36,059 bases of DNA from JBELMB01 sp042088665 (lineage in GTDB: Bacteria > Pseudomonadota > Alphaproteobacteria > Rhodobacterales > Rhodobacteraceae), in assembly GCA_042088665.1 (NCBI GenBank), contig JBELMB010000041.1:1-36059 (forward strand), in the 5' to 3' direction. The stretch's first letter is position 1. Every line of letters starts with the position of its first letter. A program made the position numbers and the translations under genes. Under the pieces are notes generated by a model. It was given only the letters and a program-made list of their open reading frames with translations. It was not told where the DNA came from and did not search any database. Below are positions 8,578 to 18,000 of the stretch, piece by piece.

Positions 8578-8805
8578 CAAAGAACGGGATCACTTCCTGC
8601 CAGGCTTGGCGCCAGGCCCTGGCTCTTCGCACCCGTGCGCGACGGCATGCCCGGCACTCCCCTCTCGCGCAAACAGGTCTATCGCCTCTTCGACAAATAC
8701 GCCCGCGCCGCCGGGATCGACAGCCGCGCCTTCCCCCACATGGCGCGCGCCACGATGATCACCACGACCTACCTTGTGGCAGCGCCCAATATGGCGGCAC
8801 TCTAG
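8578..8805 (+). pseudogene. Tyrosine recombinase/integrase C-terminal remnant
   Basis: One frame reads PWLFAPVRDGMPGTPLSRK, then QVYRLFDKYARAAGIDSRAF and PHMARATMITTTY, ending at a stop. The Pro-His-x-x-Arg-Ala-Thr-x-x-Thr block matches the conserved HxxR box of phage-type integrases, here with Met-Ala in place of the usual Leu-Arg/His surroundings. The catalytic tyrosine region after it is degenerate and truncated, and no N-terminus exists upstream. It is a fragment of a mobile-element integrase. Confidence 0.6.
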
Positions 8806-8975
8806 GTGTGCGCCGAAGTGGGGTCACAACCCGTGGTTCGAGTATAACTGCCCTCACCACGGGGATTGCCAAAAGGTGAAATGCGAACCCGCCGACGTAT
8901 TCTGGTTTCTGGGGCCGTCGCGCTGATAGACATGGGTCCTGACGCGCCTTAGGCTAGTGGTCAAAGGAGCTCGTC

Positions 8976-9410
8976 ATGTCGCTCATCGAGATTATCTACG
9001 CGTCCCGTCCATTCGGTTTCGATCAGGCCATGCTTAACGGTATCTTGCTTGATGCGCGGCGTTGCAACGGGCGCGACAACATCACCGGCGCCTTGATCGC
9101 GCGCGGCGATCTCTACCTCCAGCTGCTTGAAGGCCCCGAGGAAAAGGTCCTCACCGCGTATGACCGAATTCGTGGCGACGACCGCCATATCGAAGTCAGA
9201 CCGCTGGTGCGACGGCAAATCGAGACCCGCATGTTTCCGGGCTGGGCGATGCGAGATGATCCGGCGCAAAGTTGGATCTGGAGCATCGAAGCCGTGCGCG
9301 ATGGTGCTGTTGAGCGTGCCACCGAAGGCGAGGTGCATGGGTTTTTCGAACGTCTAGCGGAGATGAAGGTTGTGCCACCCCACAATCAAACCGGTGGGTC
9401 GTTGTCCTGA
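8976..9410 (+). CDS. BLUF-domain blue-light photoreceptor, short stand-alone type
   Basis: 144 residues, almost entirely one BLUF domain (residues about 3-95) with a short C-terminal extension. The flavin-site residues are in place: Tyr8 in IIYASR, Asn31 in the ARRCNGRDNITGAL segment, and Gln49 in LYLQLLEGP. The conserved YDRIRGDDRH and FPGWAM blocks follow. In the family the domain binds FAD non-covalently and rewires Tyr/Gln hydrogen bonds on blue-light absorption; short BLUF proteins signal through partner proteins. AAAGGAG lies 6-12 bases before the ATG. It stands alone, between a gene graveyard and the large TolB-like regulator, which is transcribed towards it. No effector domain such as EAL is fused. 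Confidence 0.93.
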   Translation: MSLIEIIYASRPFGFDQAMLNGILLDARRCNGRDNITGALIARGDLYLQLLEGPEEKVLTAYDRIRGDDRHIEVRPLVRRQIETRMFPGWAMRDDPAQSWIWSIEAVRDGAVERATEGEVHGFFERLAEMKVVPPHNQTGGSLS

Positions 9411-9652
9411 CCGGCCCATCAGAGGCATTCAACCACCTGCCACGATGCTGCGCCTGCAGCCCGCATCGCAGGCTTTCGCCGCATGCGCAAAAGTTGCAGA
9501 GTATCGAACTTACAGACCGTTATTTTTAACACCATGCACGACACGTTCTAAACGATGGTGTGGACTGGCGATTGTTGCGTTTACATACGATGCTTGGCGA
9601 GCGCACTGAGCAAACCAAGGTGACTTCTTTGGACACGCGCGTCTCTCAGATC

Positions 9653-12493
9653 CTATTCCGGCCATCCTACCTGGGCGAGCGTCGCTTTTAGGCGTGCCAG
9701 GACGTCCGGCAAATGGGCCAACTCAAGCGACGGTGTGTCCAGATCGCGCAAACCGAACTTTTCTCCGATCCGGTCCAGTTCCCTGCGGGCGCGCTCGGGT
9801 TCGCCAAACTCGATGTAGCAGGCCGCACGGACAAGCCCATCGGCGGGAAACGGACCGGCGGACAGGTATGGTCGTGCGGCCACACAATCGCCGAGGACAT
9901 AGTGAAGATACGCCGCCTCGAAATAGAAGTAGGGCATCGGTCTCTGGTTCAGTGGCTCTGCCTGCGCAAGCATGTCCTGAGCCGTGTCGACGGCCCCCGC
10001 AATGACAAGGTATTGGACAGCCAGAAGCAACCCTTCCACGTCTGATGGAAACAGCGCCGCAAGCTCGATCGCCGTCTCTCTGGCTGTGTCTGCATCCCGG
10101 CGCGCGGCGGCAATCCCCATGCGCAACCACGATCCGTGTCGTTTGCCCAACGGGATCAGCTTTGGATCGGCAAGCCCGTCTTCGAGCAGGTCTGATATCC
10201 CGTCGATGTCAAACGGCCCCGCAGCGCAGCCGAGCCTGTTGCACAGGTACCGCCCCCATGCACGCTTGATTTTCAGAAGGCCCGAGTCCGGGAAACGCGC
10301 CTGACCTTCATTCCAAGTCTGTAGAGCAAGCGCCATGTCATTGGCTGTGAACTCGTAGAACAGCGAATGGCCCCGCAGCACATAGTCATATTCGTCCAGC
10401 CGGATGGGATCGCGCGCCCAGCTCTTGCGGAACCCTTCGGTGTGTACGACCCCCATGGTCCCGATCAGGCTGCGCTCGATCCGCTCGAAGATGCCGTTAT
10501 GCATCGCCAGGATGTCTGCATCGGTCTCGTCGTAGCTTTGAGCCCAGACATTTCGGCCGGTCGTGGCGTCGACCAGCTGTGCGGTGATCCGCATGGTATC
10601 GCCAAGCCGCCGAATAGAGCCTTCGAGCGCGTATTCGCTTTGCGTGCGCTCGGCGATCTCGGCGATGGTCAGCCCGGAGCCCCGGAAGCTCATCGCCGTG
10701 GAGCGGTCCACGACCTGAAAATCCTTCCAGCGCGTCAGGCCGGTGATCAGATCCTCGGTCATCCCGTCGGCGAAATGGGTCAGCGAGGCGTCGGGCGACA
10801 GGTCGCGAAACGGCAGGACGATGATCGAGGGGTTCTTGCGCGGGGGCGCGGGCCAGTTGACCTTTGCCAGTTGCACGGTCAGCCGCTCTGCAACGCCGGG
10901 CATAGTCCTGAACGCCTGGGGAAAGTCCTCGGCAGATGCAATCCGGAACTCCGACAAGGCCGTTGCGAGTTGCTCATTCGCGAGGACTGACTGGCCGCTG
11001 TCCGCATAGCAGCCGGCCAATAGCAGTGTCGTCATGTCAGTCACAATGGCGTCTTGAAGCAGTGGCACCGCTTTTTCGCAGTCATCTTCGGCGTATCGGA
11101 GGCTGCCGAGATCTGCCTTGTCAGCCGGGATCAAGACATACCCGAGGCTCAATCCTCGGTCGTATAGTGCGTTGGCATAGTCATACTCGCCCGCGATGGT
11201 CGCAACGCCCGCCATGATGGCGATGCCTTCACGATCGAACGGGTAAGTCCTGACCACCTCCCGGGCGGTTTCGACGGCCGCCCGTCCATTGCCCATCTCG
11301 CCATGGACTTCGGCGAGCAACCAAAGACCGAAGCGATGCCCTGCAGGCGGCAATCTGGGGTCGGACATGCCCTGCCGAACAAGATCGTAAATGGTTTCGA
11401 TGGCTTGCGGAGTATCGGCGGAATACCAAATTCGCTCGGCAAGATAGCCCCAACCGAGCTTGATTTTCAGCAACCCGGAGTCCGGATACCGCGCGAGCCC
11501 CTCACGCCAGATTTTGATGGCCCGTGCGTTATCCTCGGGTGTGAAGTGATAGAACAAGGCATGACCACGCAAGTGGTAGTCATATTCGTCCAGATCGGCT
11601 TCGGCCCTTGCCCAGGTTTCGGCGTATTCGGCTTCGCGAACGACACCGTAGTTGCCGATCAGCGATCGATAGATCTTGCTGATGACATTGTCTTGGAGGG
11701 CCAGGATATCACTGTCCGTTTCTTCGTACCGTTCGGCCCAGACATGGGTGCCCGTTTCGCCGTCGATCAGCTGGGCCGTTATCCGCATTTCGTCGCCGAT
11801 CCGTCGCACGCTGCCTTCCAGAACGTATCGCGTGTTCATCTCGCGTGCGACGTCGCGGATGTCGACAGTCCTGTCCTTGTACGTCATCGCCGAAATGCGC
11901 GCGGTGACCTGAAACTCCTTCCAGCGCGCCAGATCTGTGATCAGGTCCTCGGTCATCCCGTCAGCGAAATGTCCAAGGGTCCGATCTTGCGACAAGTCTG
12001 CGAAGGGCAAAACGGTAATGGAGGCTGTGCCCGCGTTCGTCTCGACGACCGGATCGGACGGCTGCATGCGCCACACCGCAACCATCGCGACGGCCAATAG
12101 CGCGACCGCCAGAACGCCAATCGCCGCTAGCCGAGGCCATCCGATCCCTTGAGAGCCCGTCGGCTCGACCGCTGATGGCGTGGTGCGTGCCGCGACGAGC
12201 TGATATCCCTTCTTGGGAATGGTCCGAAGGATGGTCCGGTCCGTGTCGCCGATAGCCTTACGAATGTCGGCGATGCACTGCGTCAGGCTGTCATCGGTGA
12301 CACTGACCCCTGGCCAGACCGCCTCGAACAGCTCTTCCTTGGTGACGACCGCGTTGGGACGCGACGACAGAACGGCGAGAACCTGAGCGGATTGCGCCCG
12401 CAACGGACGAAGCTGCCCGTCTGGTCCGGTCAACACATTGGTGAGCGGCTCAAATCCGAACTCACCAAATTCCACCTTAACACTCTGATTCAT
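9653..12493 (-). CDS. Membrane-anchored winged-helix regulator with duplicated TolB-like/TPR sensor
   Basis: 946 residues. Residues 1-105 form an OmpR/CadC-type winged helix (LRAQSAQVLAVLSSRPNAVV, then DDSLTQCIADIRKAIGD and IPKKGYQLV). A single membrane helix follows at about 121-141. The remainder contains two copies of the same module: a TolB-like N-terminal-type domain (first copy about 158-280 with FADGMTEDLITDLARW; second about 556-680 with FADGMTEDLITGLTRW), each followed by TPR-like helices. The copies are offset by 398 residues (1194 bases), so half the protein is an internal tandem duplication. The architecture suggests a CadC-like one-component regulator whose periplasmic part senses something and whose cytoplasmic head binds DNA. 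GGAG lies about 12 bases before the ATG. The divergent neighbour is a small exported protein gene (12651). Confidence 0.88.
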   Translation of the reverse strand: MNQSVKVEFGEFGFEPLTNVLTGPDGQLRPLRAQSAQVLAVLSSRPNAVVTKEELFEAVWPGVSVTDDSLTQCIADIRKAIGDTDRTILRTIPKKGYQLVAARTTPSAVEPTGSQGIGWPRLAAIGVLAVALLAVAMVAVWRMQPSDPVVETNAGTASITVLPFADLSQDRTLGHFADGMTEDLITDLARWKEFQVTARISAMTYKDRTVDIRDVAREMNTRYVLEGSVRRIGDEMRITAQLIDGETGTHVWAERYEETDSDILALQDNVISKIYRSLIGNYGVVREAEYAETWARAEADLDEYDYHLRGHALFYHFTPEDNARAIKIWREGLARYPDSGLLKIKLGWGYLAERIWYSADTPQAIETIYDLVRQGMSDPRLPPAGHRFGLWLLAEVHGEMGNGRAAVETAREVVRTYPFDREGIAIMAGVATIAGEYDYANALYDRGLSLGYVLIPADKADLGSLRYAEDDCEKAVPLLQDAIVTDMTTLLLAGCYADSGQSVLANEQLATALSEFRIASAEDFPQAFRTMPGVAERLTVQLAKVNWPAPPRKNPSIIVLPFRDLSPDASLTHFADGMTEDLITGLTRWKDFQVVDRSTAMSFRGSGLTIAEIAERTQSEYALEGSIRRLGDTMRITAQLVDATTGRNVWAQSYDETDADILAMHNGIFERIERSLIGTMGVVHTEGFRKSWARDPIRLDEYDYVLRGHSLFYEFTANDMALALQTWNEGQARFPDSGLLKIKRAWGRYLCNRLGCAAGPFDIDGISDLLEDGLADPKLIPLGKRHGSWLRMGIAAARRDADTARETAIELAALFPSDVEGLLLAVQYLVIAGAVDTAQDMLAQAEPLNQRPMPYFYFEAAYLHYVLGDCVAARPYLSAGPFPADGLVRAACYIEFGEPERARRELDRIGEKFGLRDLDTPSLELAHLPDVLARLKATLAQVGWPE

Positions 12494-12511
12494 TTGGAAA
12501 TGATCTCTCCA

Positions 12512-12549
12512 TTCAGGAGTTTTCAGGTTTTTTCGTGCCGCCCTTCAGG
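12512..12549. promoter_or_regulatory. Candidate operator: three TTCAGG direct repeats
   Basis: TTCAGG occurs at 12512-12517, 12522-12527 and 12544-12549, spacings of 10 and 22 bases, about one and two helical turns. OmpR-type winged-helix proteins typically bind tandem direct repeats about 10-11 bases apart. The repeats lie just upstream of the winged-helix regulator ATG (12493) in the divergent region with the small exported protein. The functional link is inferred. Confidence 0.3.
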
Positions 12550-12650
12550 ACATTTCCGACACCGTCCAGCCAAGGATTGGTAGCGGCAAGCATAGCCCTT
12601 CTGCAACAGGATTGCTTGCCCGCTCAGCAGACTGATCAAAGGAGACTACC

Positions 12651-12878
12651 ATGAAAACCCGGATCCTCGCCATCGCCATCACCTCGGGCATTGCGGCAAC
12701 AGCGGCGCAAGCCGATAGCTGGACTTGGACCCCCATCAGCAATGGCAACACCCTCGACGCGCATCTTGCACGCTGCGATTTCGCGCGTCCAAACCCGATG
12801 GACATCTTTTCGACAATCGCCGAGATACAGGAGAAAATGGTCGCCCCTCAGGAATCTGCAACGTCACCGCGCTCGTAG
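12651..12878 (+). CDS. Small exported protein, possibly truncated
   Basis: 75 residues. A clear signal peptide (MKTRILAIAITSGIAATAAQA, cleavage about residue 22) precedes a mature part of about 53 residues (DSWTWTPISNG, then CDFARPNPMDIF). AAAGGAG lies 8 bases before the ATG, so translation is well supported. The C-terminal residues (PQESATSPRS) look like a frame-shifted tail: another frame immediately beyond reads GICNVTALVEHQ, which could be the original continuation. The family is not recognised. It is divergent from the duplicated TolB-like regulator and could be its target. Confidence 0.6.
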   Translation: MKTRILAIAITSGIAATAAQADSWTWTPISNGNTLDAHLARCDFARPNPMDIFSTIAEIQEKMVAPQESATSPRS

Positions 12879-13073
12879 AACACCAGCCGAATGCGTCATC
12901 ACATCGGTGATAGCGCTGCTCAAGGGACTTGCCGCTCTACGTTCCGGCGACCTGGCAACCATGGAAGTTTCGTCCAGTTGGAATGCTACCAGTGTACCCA
13001 TTCCTTGAGCGTTGGAACATCACTCCTGCACCCAATCGGGTTTCCCATCTGCCGCCCTGCGCAAATTGCGCTG
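12879..13073. other. Degenerate sequence downstream of the small exported protein
   Basis: About 200 bases with short coding-like runs in different frames (VITSVIALLKGLAALRSGDL in one) but no intact gene or ribosome binding site. This is compatible with the decayed 3' part of the upstream gene, cut off by the IS3 end at 13074. Confidence 0.4.
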
Positions 13074-13270
13074 TGAACCGCGCCGGGTTTGCCGGAGGCT
13101 CCAACTCTTGAGTAGGATGGAGCATCATGACAAAGACAACGAACAAGTATTCACCAGAAGCGCGCGTCGTCCGCCATGCCCGCGCCATTGCCTTCCAACT
13201 GGCCGAGGTGGCCGTTACAGGCCCGATGGTGCGCGCCATCCTTGTTGCCATCCGCCGGTTGCGGGCGCCA
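13074..13270 (+). mobile_element. IS3-family insertion sequence remnant (left end and start of orfA)
   Basis: The remnant begins with TGAACCGCGCCGGGTTTGCC, very close to the terminal inverted repeat of IS3-family elements (TGAACCGCCCCGGG type). About 50 bases later an ATG (13127) opens MTKTTNKYSPEAR, matching the usual N-terminus of IS3 orfA transposases (MTKTTNKYSPEVR type). After about 13 codons the similarity ends, and the frame stops around 13287. No orfB and no right inverted repeat are seen. The match is from family memory, not a search. Confidence 0.65.
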
Positions 13271-13378
13271 CCGTCATGCGCATGACCGCGATCACGACCG
13301 AAACTCCAGGAAAGCGGCTCGACAGGTCCGCCCGACACTCAGGTCGTACGTTGTTGCGTAGCGCCGCAGGGTGTTCCG

Positions 13379-13588
13379 ATGAGTGTCACGCTGGATGAAG
13401 GTACAGTGTGCTTGCCTTTCTGGCTTTCAGACGACCTGACGTCTCAATTTGCGGCCAAAGCTGGTGACGGTGTCAAGTTCCGAAAAGCCGAGCTTGGTAA
13501 ATTGAAAGGCTATGCCAAATCGGAGCAGTGCTTTCTCCTGCTGCCGAATTTCCTCGTAAACGCGGCCGACGTCGCCGTTCTGTCGTGA
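13379..13588 (+). CDS. Hypothetical 69-residue protein, possibly the 5' piece of a broken gene
   Basis: The ATG has AGGG 8-11 bases upstream. The peptide (LDEGTVCLPFWLSDDL, then KFRKAELGKLKGYAKSEQ) is not recognised. Codon use is mixed. The frame ends where another frame with coding character takes over (13606-13737), so a frameshifted ancestor covering 13379-14121 is possible. Confidence 0.35.
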   Translation: MSVTLDEGTVCLPFWLSDDLTSQFAAKAGDGVKFRKAELGKLKGYAKSEQCFLLLPNFLVNAADVAVLS

Positions 13589-13605
13589 CCCATGGGCTGG
13601 CCAGG

Positions 13606-14121
13606 GACCAAGAAGAAGGCGCTGAATTGACGATACTTTCCACCTTCACGCAAAACATCGCTGACACCAGCGTGATGTTCAAGTGCTGCGATGCATTGCT
13701 ACGCGGCCACCTGCAAGACACGGCGATGGAGATCTAGCCGGGAATAGAGGAAATTCGCATCCATACCTTGTATCTCAATGCGGGCGACCTGAGTTTTCCT
13801 CCGGTCAAGGCCATGAAACGCAGTGGCAAGATTTATTTGACGCTTACGTTGTACGAGAACCAATTCGGAGAAAGGCGCGCGGACACGCGGGACTTTGATC
13901 GAGAAGCGGTCCTTGGCGTGGTTTGCGGGCTGTACGAAGCCGGTTTCCATGCCGCCGCAAAAAAGGTTGGCTCCGAAGGGATGACCCTTGAGCAAAGGCA
14001 GGCCTTTCTGTCCGGAGCCATTTCTGAATTTGCGAAAGACTTTGATCCGACGAAGTCAGTGTTGTTCCAAGAGCAACCGCGTCTCAGGACCGAAAAGTTC
14101 TATCTGGACCCGAACAGGTAG
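13606..14121 (+). pseudogene. Interrupted hypothetical gene (in-frame stop at 13735)
   Basis: One plus-strand frame reads about 40 coding-like codons (TILSTFTQNIADTSV, then DALLRGHLQDTAMEI), meets TAG at 13735-13737, and continues in the same frame for another 128 codons to a stop at 14121. The second half is convincing as protein: YLNAGDLSFPPVKAMKRSGK, DFDREAVLGVVCGLYEAGFH and MTLEQRQAFLSGAISEFAKD. The second half alone could start at TTG 13768, but no Shine-Dalgarno sequence is well placed; GAGGAA at 13746 is 17 bases away. It is either two small genes or one gene with a nonsense mutation. The family is not recognised. Confidence 0.45.
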
Positions 14122-14259
14122 CACCGATCCGATACAGCCTGCGCTGGATGGTGTCTTGGGCCGGTATCCCGAGGGCCGTACCGTTTCGACCGACTCGTGC
14201 GATTTGCAACCATGTCATCTCGCTGACGCTGGCTCATGGGGCGTGACCGACGAAAACGC

Positions 14260-14509
14260 CAAGTTACTTGGGGAATGCGGGATAGTAACTACTCTTCTTT
14301 TTGATACGCGACAGCATTCCTCAGGGCAAGTTTCTCAAGAAGCTGTATGGTTACAGAGTGTAGCTCCCACCTTATTCGAGTTTTTTGATCTTACTTATGG
14401 AGATACTGTTAGGATAAGCTTTGATGGCTCAATTCCTGTCGGTAGTGAGCCGGGTGATCCAAATTTTTTGACCTATAAGTCCGATTATGTAATGAAACTT
14501 GCTGCGTGA
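14260..14509 (+). pseudogene. AT-rich 3' gene fragment of foreign composition
   Basis: About 80 codons read in one frame (TLLFDTRQHSSGQVS, then APTLFEFFDLTYGDT and VGSEPGDPNFLTYKSDY), ending with a stop at 14507-14509. Third positions are rich in A/T, unlike every neighbouring gene. The sequence is protein-like but has no start; the frame upstream is of poor quality. I read it as the 3' end of a horizontally acquired gene whose 5' part is lost. The family is not recognised. Confidence 0.4.
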
Positions 14510-15049
14510 TGACCATTTTTTGCAAGCAACGCTTTCATACGCAGCTTGGTCAGAGCTGTCCCCTTTGGATAGAAAGCTGACACATCGGCCTTTAAGGCTG
14601 CGCCGGTGGCGTAGGGGACACTTGCTCTGACAAACGGACATCTGCGCGGGCAAGTCGATATGTCGGCTGTGCGGCACCTGGCCGCCATTCGTTTCCAGTC
14701 ATTCGCTGACGCAGCACCGCTTTGCGCTTGCGGCATGCGCGTCGCCGCTCACTTCGCCAACGCGGTCAGTCAAACTCGACAAAACACGTTGGATCCGAGC
14801 CTCAATTTTGCTGCGCGACGCCAGTAGCCAAGAGGCGCATTCCGTTGCCAAACACCACATGGCGTTCGACGCGCATTTTCTGCCCTCTGTGTCCGCATCG
14901 AAAGACACGGCAGGCAAGACGTCGTCCTTCACTGCCTGTGCGAGATACCAGGCACGTTCTTTTGGAAACTGGCCTTCGTGCTGTCGTGTCGGGACACCTG
15001 GGCATGACCCGCAGGCCTGCCAACAGGACCAAAGACGGGTGATGGCTCA
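14510..15049. other. 540-base stretch with no convincing gene
   Basis: Several overlapping short frames exist on both strands. One minus-strand frame reads PYATGAALKADVSAFYPKG, but none has a ribosome binding site plus a plausible full-length product. It lies at the 3' end of the RND pump gene. A small hairpin (GTGATG-GCT-CATCAC, about 15039-15053) overlaps the pump stop codon but lacks a U-tract. Confidence 0.4.
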
Positions 15050-18000
15050 TCACGCGAGGGGGCCGGGACCGTCAGTTCCATCAGCGGCCAAGATGTCATC
15101 CAGATCTACCAAACCCAGATCATCCAGAATGGAATAGGCCGCCGGGACGACGAGCAAGATCAAAATGGTGGTTGCCAGCAGGCCAAAGGCAATGGACGCG
15201 ACAAGGGGGATCAGGATCTGGGCCTGCAGGCTGGTTTCCGTCAGGAGCGGCAAAACCCCGACAATCGTTGTCACGGATGTGAGCAGGATGGCGCGGAACC
15301 GGGCCAGCGCCGCCTTGGGCGCAGCCTCCGCGACGCTTGTGACGCCGGGTTCATGTTCCGATTTGATGAAGTTCACCAGCAGGATGGAGTCGTTGACCAC
15401 GATCCCCGCAAGCGAAACAAAGCCCAGCATGCTGGGCAGCGAGAGGTTCAGCCCCAGCACAATATGCCCGAACACCACGCCGATCAGCGCAAATGGAACG
15501 ATCACCATCACGATCACCGGCTCGACATAGCTGCGCAACTGAAAGCTGAGCACGAGATAGACACCGATCAGGCCCAGCAGCAGCCCTTTGATCATCGAGG
15601 TCATGGTTGTGGCGGCTTCGGCGTTCTGGCCTTGGACGTCAATCGAAAGGCCGGGGTAGCGGGCCAGCAGTTCGGGCACAAAGCGCGCCTCGGTATCGCG
15701 CACGATTTCATCGGCATTGGCGACAAGGGTATCCACGTCGCCCGTCACGGTCACGGTGGGCACACCATCGATTTGTTGCAGGACGGCATAGTCCTGCGCG
15801 GGCACAACCTCAGCCACCACGCCAAAGGGCACGAGGCTTCCATTGGGCGCAAGCAGCGTGAAGTTTTCGAGGTCGCTGAGCGTGTCGCGATCAACCGCCG
15901 AAAGGCGCAGGTCGATCTCGTAGGCCTCCGTGTCGATGCGCACCTCACCGGCTTCGACCCCCAGAAAGCCCGCGCGTAGCTGATCAGAGACGCCGCGCGC
16001 ATCAAACCCAAGGCCTGACGCGCCATCGCGCAGAGCGATGCGCATTTCCGGGCGTCCCAGATCAAGATCGTCGGCAAGGTTGAACGCCCCCCGATACCGC
16101 GCAAACCACGCCTGCAGGTCATCCGCGGCCCGGTCCAGCACCGAAAAATCGCTGTGTTGAAGGCGAAGCTCGATCGCCCGCCCCGCAGGGCCGAAGGCCG
16201 GTTCCGTCAGATTGAGGTTGCGCATGGCGGGGGTCACGGGGGCCTCGGCGCGCCAGGCGGCGAGCACTTCGTCCAGGGTGACGCCACGGGTTTCGGCGTT
16301 CAGCAGGTCGATCCGTGCCGTGGCCAGATGCGGGCCCGTGGCACCAGAATCGGCGTTTTCCGCATAGGTGACAACAACTTGCCGAACCAGCGGCGCCCCA
16401 TCCGGGTTGCGCGGCGACAGCGCGTCGTTGACCCGGTCGAGCGCGGACAGAACATAGGCCATCTCGTGTTGCGTCTGCGCCAGCGACGCGCCCGCGCGCA
16501 ACTCCAGTCGCGCTTCGATCTGGTCGCCGTCGATTTCGGGGAAGGCCTCGAACTTCAGATAGCCCCCGGCCAGCATAGACACAGAGGACAGGAACAGCAG
16601 CACGGCAAGCCCAAACGTCAGATACCTTTGGCTGACGGCGGCGTGAACAACCGGGCTGACGATGCCTGTCTTGACGCGCTCAAGCCAGCGGTCGGCCCAA
16701 CGCGGTTCGCCCGGGGCTGTGTCATGGCTGTGGCTGAGGTGGGCAGGCAGGATCAGGAAAGCCTCGACCAGCGACACCACGAGCACAAGGATCATGACAA
16801 TGGGAATGACGCGCAACAACTCTCCCAGATCGCCCTCCAGAAAGGCGATGGATCCGAAAACGACCGTTGTGGTCGCAAAGGAGGCCATGACCCCGGGCGC
16901 CACCTGAGTGACGCCCGCGACCGAGGCCTCGACCGGGGATTTTCCCGCCGCGCGATGCGACGCGATGTTTTCGGCGATCACGATGGCATCGTCCATCAGG
17001 ATGCCGATGACGATCAGCAGGCCGACCATGGTGAGCATGTTCAGCGAAAAGCCCATGGCCGCCATCACCGCGATGGCGCCCAGAAAGGACACCGGCAGAC
17101 CGGCAGAGATCCAGAACGCAGGGCGCAGGCCGAAAAAGAGCCACATGGCCCCAAAGACAAGCGCCAGCCCCTGAAGCGCGTTCACCACCAGCATCGACAG
17201 CCGGTCGACCAGAATGCCGGAGGTGTCGCCCGTGATGGTCAGCGCGACGCCATCTGGCTGGCGGGCCTGTTCATCGGCCAGAAACGCGCGCAAGGCATCC
17301 ATCACGCGCAGGGTGTCGTCGCGGGGCGTCTTGGTGACATCAAGCAGGGCTGCGCGCTCACCGCCGCGTGTGGTCAGGACTTCGGGGTCCTCGAATGTGT
17401 CGGTGATCGTGGCGATGTCGCCCAGACGCACCTCGCCGCCCGCGTCGTTCGAGACGATGACGATGTTGCCGTAGGTGTGCAGATTGCGCCGCTCGGCCGT
17501 CAGGCGCAGCAGCGTTGAGCCGGTATCCGACGTCACCTCTCCGACCGGTCGATCAAGGTTCTGGCGCGAGATGATCCCGGCGATGTCCGACAGGCTGATG
17601 CCGAGTTGCCGCATGGCCGCTTCGGGGATTTCGATGCGGATCTGGTGATCGGAAAACCCGGTGACCTCGACGCGCGGGATGCCACCCCATTGCACCATGC
17701 GGTCCTTGATGCCTTCGGCGAGCGCCTTGAGGTCCGAGGCGTGAATGTCCTGTCCGACCGTGACGGCCACCGTCGCCACGGGATCGATCCGACCCAGTTG
17801 CGTGATCACGGGGTCCTCGGTGCCATCCGGCAGACTGGTCAGGGCCCCGACCTCTGCCTCGATGTCAGAGGTGAACCGCTCGAAGTTTCGCCCCTGCGTC
17901 ATCTCCGCTGTGATGAGCGCAAGGTTTTCGCGGGCGATGCAGATCACTTCGTGGGCGTTTTCGACCCCGTCGATGGCGTCTTCAACCGGTTGGCAGACGC

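Noticed and set aside
8820..8860. tRNA-like T-arm (GGTTCGAGTAT)
   Set aside because: No acceptor stem, D-arm or anticodon arm can be built around it.
16154..17518. 454-codon plus-strand frame rich in His, Arg and Gln
   Set aside because: Antisense shadow of the RND pump gene.
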